Below are positions 59,369-64,000 of a stretch of DNA of 64,000 bases, piece after piece (the first letter of the stretch is position 1; every line of letters begins with the position of its first letter). Below the pieces are notes generated by a model, which did not search any database, was not told the DNA's origin, and was given only the letters and a program-made list of their open reading frames with translations. The stretch comes from JACDAN01 sp035707105 (lineage in GTDB: Bacteria; Actinomycetota; Thermoleophilia; Gaiellales; Gaiellaceae), in contig DASSUI010000032.1 in the NCBI GenBank assembly GCA_035707105.1, positions 25,999-89,998 of the forward strand. Direction: 5' to 3'. A program made the position numbers and the translations under genes.

Positions 59369-59890
59369 CTAGGCCGCCGGCGGGATCAGGACGCTGTCGA
59401 CGACGTGGATCGTGCCGTTCGAGGCGCCGATGTCCGTCTTGACGACGCGCGTCGTGCGGTTCAGGTACACGCGGCTGCCCTTGACGCCGATCCGGATGGA
59501 GGCGCCGTTCAGGGTCTTCGCGCGGCGGAGCTTCACGACCTGCGCCGCCTTCACGTTCCCCTTCACCACGTGGTAGAGGAGGACCGCGCGAAGCTGAGCG
59601 CGGTTGCGCTGGAGCTTCTGCAGTGTCGCCTTCGGCACCTTCGCGAACGCCTTGTCGGTGGGTGCGAACACCGTCAGCGGGCCGCGGCCCGAGAGGGCGC
59701 CGGCGAGACCGGCCTGCTTCGCGAGCGCGACGAGCGTCGTGAACTGCCCGGCGCCCGAGGCGGTCTGGACGATGTTCTTCTGTGGCGCGGCCTGCTCGGA
59801 CGTCGCCGAGGCGCCGCCGACGGCGGCCGCCGAGGTGAGGGCCGCAACGCCGAGCGCTGCGATTCCGATGCGGATGCGTGTTGCCTTCAT
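59369..59890 (-). CDS. Secreted fasciclin (FAS1) domain protein
   Basis: Single-domain FAS1 protein of 173 residues. A signal peptide (MKATRIRIGIAALGVAALTS, cleaved near ASA) leads to the FAS1 fold: the H1-type motif GPLTVFAPTDKAFAKVP (about 71-87) and H2-type NGTIHVVDSVLIPPAA at the end, with the central AVLLYHVVKGNVKAAQV. FAS1 proteins act in adhesion, matrix or cell-surface binding. It is the last gene of a four-gene operon with ATGA overlaps whose promoter is covered by CarH-type repeats, so it is probably under light and B12 control. Confidence 0.9.
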   Translation of the reverse strand: MKATRIRIGIAALGVAALTSAAAVGGASATSEQAAPQKNIVQTASGAGQFTTLVALAKQAGLAGALSGRGPLTVFAPTDKAFAKVPKATLQKLQRNRAQLRAVLLYHVVKGNVKAAQVVKLRRAKTLNGASIRIGVKGSRVYLNRTTRVVKTDIGASNGTIHVVDSVLIPPAA

Positions 59891-60051
59891 GCTGCGTCTC
59901 CTTGTCGTTCGGGATTGGCGACGGCCGGCACGGCGCGGAGCGCAGGCTCCGCCGGCCGGCCGTCGAGGATCGCGCCCCAGACCACGAGTCCGAGGGCGCT
60001 GAGGACGAGCAGCGTCACGAGGACGCCGACGCCGAAGATGAGGACGGTCAT
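59887..60051 (-). CDS. Small one-helix membrane protein (54 aa) in the FAS1 operon
   Basis: Short protein MTVLIFGVGVLVTLLVLSAL with a single transmembrane helix (about 3-27, ending LVVWGAIL) and a proline/alanine tail (PAEPALRAVPAVANPERQG). Its ATG overlaps the stop of the upstream 58-residue gene, and its stop overlaps the FAS1 ATG. This perfect ATGA spacing on both ends supports real coding. The ribosome site AAGGAGAC for FAS1 lies inside its tail. Function unknown. Confidence 0.65.
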   Translation of the reverse strand: MTVLIFGVGVLVTLLVLSALGLVVWGAILDGRPAEPALRAVPAVANPERQGDAA

Positions 60052-60224
60052 GACCTGACCGGCCTCCTCGGCATGACCAACGTGCCGAGAGCGAGGATCG
60101 ACGGCACCCAGAGCCCGACGAAGATCGCCTCCTGCTCGTTGCCCATGAACCAGAGGCTCACCGAGAGGGCGAACGAGATCAGGGCGGCGGCGCCGACGAG
60201 CCCGAGTGCGGCGTCGATCCTCAT
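60048..60224 (-). CDS. Small two-helix membrane protein (58 aa) in the FAS1 operon
   Basis: Short membrane protein. Helix 1 is LGLVGAAALISFALSVSLWF, a GNEQEA turn follows, and helix 2 is AIFVGLWVPSILALGTLVM before a basic PRRPVRS end. The ATG overlaps the DUF378 stop and the stop overlaps the next ATG. Layout resembles small two-helix proteins found beside DUF378, but I do not recognise a family. Possibly a subunit of a small membrane complex with DUF378 and the 54-residue protein. Confidence 0.65.
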   Translation of the reverse strand: MRIDAALGLVGAAALISFALSVSLWFMGNEQEAIFVGLWVPSILALGTLVMPRRPVRS

Positions 60225-60466
60225 GACTGGGCGGTCGCCGCCCGTGTGTCCTGCCGCTCGCGCGAGGCGAGCGCGGGGAGCCGGGTCGCCTGGTAGACGG
60301 CGGACAGGCCGACCAGGCCGTAGACGATGCGGCTCAGCGCGTTCGTCTCGCCGAAGTCCAGGCCGACCAGGGTCGCGACGAGGTCGAACTCCGCGATCGC
60401 GACGAGGCCCCAGTTGAGGCCACCGACGATCAGGAGCGCGCCGGTGATGAGATCGAGTGGCTTCAC
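60221..60466 (-). CDS. DUF378 family two-helix membrane protein
   Basis: Protein of 81 residues of the DUF378 family: KPLDLITGALLIVGGLNWGL is its signature first helix with the GGLNWGL motif, then VGLDFGETNALSRIVYGLVGLSAVYQ as second helix. Function is unknown across bacteria. GTG at 60466 has a GAGGAGG ribosome site close upstream. An ATG at 60535 in frame would lie inside the promoter region and is rejected. It is first in the operon DUF378-58 aa-54 aa-FAS1. Confidence 0.85.
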   Translation of the reverse strand: MKPLDLITGALLIVGGLNWGLVAIAEFDLVATLVGLDFGETNALSRIVYGLVGLSAVYQATRLPALASRERQDTRAATAQS

Positions 60467-60482
60467 GTGTTTCCTCCTCTTC

Positions 60483-60510
60483 TGTACTACCTTTGTCCAG
60501 GGAATGTACA
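60483..60510. promoter_or_regulatory. CarH-type operator 1: three 11-bp direct repeats
   Basis: TGTACT (60483), TGTCCA (60494) and TGTACA (60505) recur exactly every 11 bases. CarH tetramers are known to contact three 11-bp direct repeats of the nnTnnACAnnn type. This set covers the -10 region of the DUF378 operon promoter and lies 17 bases before its start codon. Confidence 0.6.
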
Positions 60511-60531
60511 GAGTAGTCCCGGGGGTGTCAA
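60503..60531 (-). promoter_or_regulatory. Promoter of the DUF378-FAS1 operon
   Basis: On the minus strand TTGACA (60531-60526) and TACATT (60508-60503) are 17 bases apart, a near-consensus vegetative promoter. The -35 box is the complement of the first repeat of operator 2, and the -10 box overlaps the last repeat of operator 1. Binding of CarH there would block RNA polymerase. Confidence 0.7.
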
Positions 60532-60555
60532 GCATCTGTACAAATTCCGTACAAT
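60526..60555. promoter_or_regulatory. CarH-type operator 2 overlapping the carH -10 box
   Basis: TGTCAA (60526), TGTACA (60537) and CGTACA (60548) again recur every 11 bases. The last repeat contains TACAAT (60550-60555), a good -10 box whose start point would fall on the carH ATG at 60562, giving a leaderless message. This set could autoregulate carH while also covering the -35 box of the operon on the other strand. Confidence 0.6.
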
Positions 60556-60561
60556 GAGGCC

Positions 60562-61422
60562 ATGGAAGCCGCCACGGGATACCTGCGCATCGGCGAGCTG
60601 AGCCGCCGCACCGGCGTCGCGCCGGAGCTGCTTCGCGCGTGGGAGCGGCGTTACGGCCTCCTGCAGCCGGCCCGGTCCGAGGGCGGGTTCCGCCTCTACT
60701 CGGACGCGGACGAACGCCGCGTCGAGCTCATGCGCCAACACCTTCGCCGCGGGCTGGCCGCCGCAGAAGCGGCCCGTCTGGCAGCCGAGGGCGGCGACGG
60801 GACGGCGGTCGAGCAGCGTGCGGGATCAAGCCCCGAGCTCGCGGCCGGCGCCGCGCGGCTACGCAGCGCGCTCGACGGGTTCGACGAGGCCCAGGCACAG
60901 GCGGCGCTGGATGACCTCTTCGCCGCGTTCACGGTCGAGACCGTCCTCGGCGGCGTAATCCTCCCCTATCTCGTCGAGCTGGGCGAGCGCTGGTCGACGG
61001 GCGAGGCGACCGTCGCGCAAGAGCACTTCGCGAGCAACCTGATCCGTGGCCGCCTGCTCGGCCTCGGGCGCGGATGGGACGCCGGCGACGGCCCCCGTGC
61101 CCTCCTCGCGTGTGCTCCGGGGGAGCTCCACGACCTCGGCCTGATCGCCTTCGCGCTGACCCTCCACCGGAGGGGCTGGCGAATCACCTACCTCGGGCCC
61201 GACACGCCGGTCGAGAGCCTGGCGGAGACCGCCGAGCGGCTGGCTCCGGCCCTCGTCGTCGTGAGCGCGACCTCCAAGCGCCGCCTGACACCGCTTCGCG
61301 AGGCCCTCGCGTTGCTGGCGGGGAAGACGAAGGTCGTGGTCGCCGGCGCCGGGGCAGGCGACGGAGTGGACGGGATCGAGGCACTCGCCTCCGACCCGGT
61401 CACCGCGGCGCTGGCCGTCTGA
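60562..61422 (+). CDS. carH: MerR-family B12-dependent photoreceptor regulator, CarH/LitR-like
   Basis: Transcription regulator of 286 residues. A MerR winged helix (YLRIGELSRRTGVAPELLRAWERRYGL, about 7-33) is followed by a helical bundle and a B12-binding Rossmann domain. The light-sensing Trp-x9-Glu-His motif is intact (W144, E154, H155). The cobalamin-binding His lies in ELHDLG (E188-x-H190-x2-G193). The residue after W144 is Ser, where Thermus CarH has the His that ligates cobalt after illumination, so the light response may differ. In the dark such proteins form tetramers with adenosylcobalamin and repress. It faces an operon whose promoter carries matching 11-bp repeats. It converges with sigH, three bases apart. 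Confidence 0.85.
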   Translation: MEAATGYLRIGELSRRTGVAPELLRAWERRYGLLQPARSEGGFRLYSDADERRVELMRQHLRRGLAAAEAARLAAEGGDGTAVEQRAGSSPELAAGAARLRSALDGFDEAQAQAALDDLFAAFTVETVLGGVILPYLVELGERWSTGEATVAQEHFASNLIRGRLLGLGRGWDAGDGPRALLACAPGELHDLGLIAFALTLHRRGWRITYLGPDTPVESLAETAERLAPALVVVSATSKRRLTPLREALALLAGKTKVVVAGAGAGDGVDGIEALASDPVTAALAV

Positions 61423-61425
61423 GCG

Positions 61426-62103
61426 CTACTGCAGGACTTGCCGCGATTCCTGGTGCTGGAGGATCTTGCGCTTCACGCGCTGAAGCGCGTTGTCGATCGT
61501 CTTCGTGTCGACGTCGAGCCGGTCGGCCATCTCCTCGTAGGACGAGCCCTCGAGGTACAGCCGAAGGGCGTCGGCCTCCAGCTGCGAGAGGCCGGTTCCG
61601 AGGCAGAAGACCAGGCTCTGCAACTCCTCGGTCGAGATGACCATGATCGACGGCTCGTCCACGCTCGGGCCCGGCAGCGCGTCACCCAAGGTGCAGTCGC
61701 CCTCGGACTCCTGTCCCGCCGGCGTCTGCGAGAAGGAGACGTACGTGTTGAGGGGCGCGTGCTTGAACCGCGTGGCCGTTTTGATCGCCGTGATGATCTG
61801 GCGGGTGATGCAGAGCTCCGCGAAGCTCCGGAACGACGTCTCCTTGTCCGAACGGAAGTCGCGGACCGCCTTGTAGAGCCCGATCAGCCCTTCCTGGATC
61901 AGATCCTCGGAGTCGCCGCCCGCCAGGAAGTACGAGCTCGACTTCAGCCGGACGAAGCCCGTGTAGCGGCGGATGAGGGTGTCCATGGCCTTCGTGTCGC
62001 CGTTCCGTGCCCGGATGACGAGCTGCAGGTCTTCGAGCTCTCGCTCGGCCCGCTGCGCCGAGTAGGTCCGGGTGACTGGTCTGGCGGCCATCGTCTCTCG
62101 CAT
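61426..62103 (-). CDS. sigH: RNA polymerase sigma factor, SigH-like
   Basis: Sigma70-family factor of 225 residues of the SigH/Spo0H type seen in Bacilli and Thermoleophilia. Region 2 has ARNGDTKAMDTLIRRYTGFV, SEDLIQEGLIGLYKAVRDF and FRSFAELCITRQIITAIK. Region 4 has GLSQLEADALRLYLEGSSYEEM and DTKTIDNALQRVKRKIL for -35 recognition. Region 3 is reduced. Its place after cysS, rlmB and yacP reproduces the order known from Bacillus. No anti-sigma gene is nearby. It may drive a growth-phase or stress regulon; targets cannot be read here. Confidence 0.9.
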   Translation of the reverse strand: MRETMAARPVTRTYSAQRAERELEDLQLVIRARNGDTKAMDTLIRRYTGFVRLKSSSYFLAGGDSEDLIQEGLIGLYKAVRDFRSDKETSFRSFAELCITRQIITAIKTATRFKHAPLNTYVSFSQTPAGQESEGDCTLGDALPGPSVDEPSIMVISTEELQSLVFCLGTGLSQLEADALRLYLEGSSYEEMADRLDVDTKTIDNALQRVKRKILQHQESRQVLQ

Positions 62104-62164
62104 CAGGCGATCCCGTTGGTCCGCTTGCTAGCCCCGGACCAGTATCACCGTCAACGTGAACGGG

Positions 62165-62193
62165 AAAGTAGCACTATGTCAATCACATTACAA
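62165..62193 (-). promoter_or_regulatory. Candidate promoter of sigH
   Basis: On the minus strand TTGTAA (62193-62188) and TACTTT (62170-62165) are 17 bases apart. They lie in an unusually AT-rich patch (62165-62200) within the 145-base gap between yacP and sigH. Transcription would start about 55 bases before the sigH ATG. Confidence 0.45.
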
Positions 62194-62248
62194 GTCGATT
62201 GCAGTGGTCCCTGGTCCGACTCCGCGTTTGCGCGGGACCCGGCTCGCT

Positions 62249-62683
62249 TCAGCCGTCGGCGCGGCGGAGCCGCTCGAGCCGCTCCCGCGTCTCCGGATCG
62301 ACGCGGTCACCGACGCGGCTGGGCCCGCTCTCCTGGTGCTCGACCGCGTCGAGCGTGGCGGCGAACTCGCGGGAGCTGAGCTTCGCCACCTCCTGGCCCG
62401 ACGTGCCGCGAACGGCGGCGTCTGAAGAGACCAGGCAGACTCGCTCCCGGTCTCGATGCTCGGCGGCGAGACGTTCGAGGACCGCGTCGGCGTGCGGCGC
62501 GAAGCGCACCTCGAGCTGACCGTACCGCTCGTCGAGGCCGACGCCGTCGAAGACGACGACGCCGCGCGCTCCACGGACGGCCACGAAGCTCGCCAGCGCG
62601 TCGATCAGCTCCTGGCGCTCCTCCAGCCCGGCTGCCCGCAGGACGTTGTAGCCGTCGAAGAGGTACAGCGTTGGGTCAGGCAC
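62249..62683 (-). CDS. NYN-domain RNase, YacP/Rae1-like
   Basis: PIN-like NYN endonuclease of 144 residues. LYLFDGYNVLRAAG (first catalytic Asp, about 10), VVVFDGVGLDERYG, ADAVLERLAAEH and CLVSSDAAVRGTSGQEVAKLSS (further Asp and polar residues) follow the YacP pattern. In Bacillus the homologue Rae1 cuts mRNA on ribosomes. GTG at 62683 overlaps the end of rlmB by eight bases. It is part of the cysS-rlmB-yacP-sigH block. Confidence 0.85.
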   Translation of the reverse strand: MPDPTLYLFDGYNVLRAAGLEERQELIDALASFVAVRGARGVVVFDGVGLDERYGQLEVRFAPHADAVLERLAAEHRDRERVCLVSSDAAVRGTSGQEVAKLSSREFAATLDAVEHQESGPSRVGDRVDPETRERLERLRRADG

Positions 62684-63389
62684 TACGCCGCCTCCGCGCC
62701 TCGTAGACGAGGAGGGCAGCGGCGACGCTGACGTTCAGCGAGCTCACGCGGCCGAGCAGCGGAATCGAGACGATCTGGTCGCAAGCACGTCGCACGAGCG
62801 GGCGCAGCCCCCTGCCCTCGGCGCCGAGGACGAACGCCGCGCCGCCGTCCCCGAAGTCCGCCTCCCAGAGCCCGACGTCGCCGTCGGCGGCCGCTCCCCA
62901 GACCCACAGCGCCGGTCCCTTGACGTCGTTCAGGTAGCGGGCGAGGTTCTGCACCACGGCGACGGGGAGATGCTCGACGGCGCCGGCGGAGGCGCGGCAG
63001 ACCGCGGGCGTGACGCGCGCGGCCCCGTGGGCCGGCACGACGACGCCCGTCGCGCCGGCCCCCTCGGCGCTCCGGATCACGGCTCCCAGGTTGTGCGGAT
63101 CGGTCACCTGGTCGAGGCAGAGGAGGAGCGGGCGATCGGTCGCGGCGAGCTCGTAGGCGTCGGCGTAGCGGTAAGGCGCACACCGCGCGACAACTCCTTG
63201 ATGTTCTCGGCTGCCGATCGCCTCCGTCAGCTCGCGTTCCGGCTTGACCTGGACGCGGACGCCGTCGGCGTCCTTCAGCCAGGGCTCCGTCGTGAGCGCG
63301 CGCTCGGTCGCCCAGAGCTCGCGGACGGCGCGCGGACCGCGCAGCGCCTCGCGGACCGCGTTCCGCCCGTAGACCTGCTCGGTCGTCAT
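62676..63389 (-). CDS. rlmB: 23S rRNA (guanosine-2'-O-)-methyltransferase RlmB-like (TrmH/SpoU family)
   Basis: SPOUT-class rRNA 2'-O-methyltransferase of 237 residues. The N-terminal L30e-like domain starts EQVYGRNAVREALRG. The SpoU knot has CLDQVTDPHNLGAVIRSAEG (motif 1, with Asn and Arg), FVLGAEGRGLRPLV (motif 2) and IVSIPLLGRVSSLNVSVAAAL (motif 3). All are intact. The ATG at 63389 overlaps the cysS stop as ATGA. In Bacillus an mrnC gene lies between cysS and rlmB; here it is absent from that place. Confidence 0.92.
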   Translation of the reverse strand: MTTEQVYGRNAVREALRGPRAVRELWATERALTTEPWLKDADGVRVQVKPERELTEAIGSREHQGVVARCAPYRYADAYELAATDRPLLLCLDQVTDPHNLGAVIRSAEGAGATGVVVPAHGAARVTPAVCRASAGAVEHLPVAVVQNLARYLNDVKGPALWVWGAAADGDVGLWEADFGDGGAAFVLGAEGRGLRPLVRRACDQIVSIPLLGRVSSLNVSVAAALLVYEARRRRSA

Positions 63390-64000
63390 CGGGGGACGAG
63401 CTGGAAGCCGTCGCCCGCATCCCGGACGACCCAGCCGGCGGCCTCGATCTCCGTGCGGAGGCGATCGGCCTCGCCGAAGTCGCGGTCCTCGCGCGCCCGG
63501 CGTCGGCGCTCCGCCAGGTCGACGACCGCCGGGGGCGCCTTGCGGGACTCCGCCAGGCTGTCGAGCCCGAAGAGCTCGAGCCCGCGCCGGACGAGGTCGT
63601 GGTCGCGCCAGGCGTGCATGATCGCGAGCGCCTCCGGCGTGTTGAAGTCGTTGTCGAGTGCCGCCGCCAGCCTGTCCCACTCGCCCTCGCCGGCCGGCTC
63701 GGACGGGTTGCGGAAGACCTCGCGGAATCCGTCCGCCCGGGCGGCGGCCTGCCGGAGCGTCTCCTCCGAGAAGTCCATCGGCTTGCGCCAGTGCGCGCCG
63801 AGGAACAGCATCAGGATCGTCTGCCGCCCGTACTCGTCGATCGCCTCACGCAGCGTGACGACGTTGCCCACGGACTTCGACATCTTCTCGCCCGTGAACT
63901 CGAGCATGCCGTTGTGCGTCCAGATCCGCGCGAACTCGTGGCCCAGCGCGCTCGACTGGGCGAGCTCGTTCTCGTGGTGGGGGAAGACGAGGTCGAGCCC
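63386..64000 (-). CDS. cysS: Cysteinyl-tRNA synthetase (N-terminus cut by window edge)
   Basis: C-terminal part (about 204 residues) of class I cysteinyl-tRNA synthetase. DLVFPHHENELAQS and IWTHNGMLEF (zinc and Cys pocket region) and the ATP-binding loop GEKMSKSVGN are present. A DALR-like helical end (LDNDFNTPEALAIMHAW, then DRDFGEADRLRTEIEAAGW) completes the protein. The frame runs off the right edge of the window. First visible gene of the cysS-rlmB-yacP-sigH block. Confidence 0.95.
   Translation of the reverse strand, partial: GLDLVFPHHENELAQSSALGHEFARIWTHNGMLEFTGEKMSKSVGNVVTLREAIDEYGRQTILMLFLGAHWRKPMDFSEETLRQAAARADGFREVFRNPSEPAGEGEWDRLAAALDNDFNTPEALAIMHAWRDHDLVRRGLELFGLDSLAESRKAPPAVVDLAERRRRAREDRDFGEADRLRTEIEAAGWVVRDAGDGFQLVPR

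Noticed and set aside
1..64000. CRISPR array, transposons or prophage
   Set aside because: No regularly spaced direct repeats with spacers, no transposase or phage structural motifs were found on either strand.

Overview
The window looks like a chromosomal contig from a high-GC actinobacterium. The best guess is class Thermoleophilia (Gaiellales/Solirubrobacterales type), probably an environmental genome. Grounds: GC near 68-70 %, frequent GTG/TTG starts with 4-base stop/start overlaps, a SigH-type sigma factor beside cysS-rlmB-yacP, a succinate dehydrogenase with a CCG-domain (type E) subunit, acyl-CoA carboxylase alpha/beta genes, a DUF5925 AAA ATPase and a secreted Ig-like/PxKF protein. 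The class assignment is inference. No transposase, phage gene, CRISPR array or rRNA was seen, and no gene-free stretch exceeds 300 bases.

Region 1 (1-20.2 kb) is an exopolysaccharide/O-antigen type locus. It holds an ATP-grasp ligase, a DegT-family aminotransferase, two flippases, an O-antigen ligase/polymerase, two family-2 glycosyltransferases, two NAD-dependent sugar epimerase/dehydratases, a CelD-like acyltransferase, a methyltransferase, a Wzz/Wzc-like chain-length protein, a polysaccharide deacetylase, an anchored low-complexity protein and a PAP2 protein. Embedded in it are a PqqD-like protein, an HPr-kinase-like protein and two NTP_transf_5 nucleotidyltransferases. This set resembles the poorly understood HPr-rel-A system.

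Region 2 (20.2-36 kb) holds recR-lysC-asd, a large secreted repeat protein, the sdhA-sdhB-CCG operon with a metallophosphoesterase and a GNAT, a DUF5925 ATPase, pckA, a DUF457-like membrane hydrolase and a secreted PQQ-type sugar dehydrogenase. Region 3 (35.8-50 kb) holds tandem xerC-xerD, gltA, NAD-IDH and mdh, an SDR, a PDZ-Lon protease, an aminotransferase, a small-molecule kinase, sucC-methyltransferase-sucD and a JmjC-like oxygenase. With sdh and pckA this puts much of the oxidative TCA cycle within about 22 kb. Region 4 (50-59 kb) holds acyl-CoA carboxylase subunits, pgsA, an NlpC/P60 hydrolase, a 33-residue peptide gene followed by a GGDEF/HD-GYP protein, a Cys/Met PLP enzyme and tRNA-Thr. 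Region 5 (59.3-64 kb) has a B12-dependent MerR/CarH-type photoregulator divergent from a four-gene operon (DUF378, two tiny membrane proteins, FAS1), then sigH-yacP-rlmB-cysS.

The observations most worth following are: (a) two sets of three 11-bp direct repeats between carH and the FAS1 operon, overlapping a good promoter; (b) a three-hairpin 3'-UTR element in two copies with compensatory stem changes; (c) a second 53-bp palindromic dispersed repeat; (d) at least four genes that appear to start with CTG; (e) the HPr-rel-A-like gene set in the polysaccharide locus.
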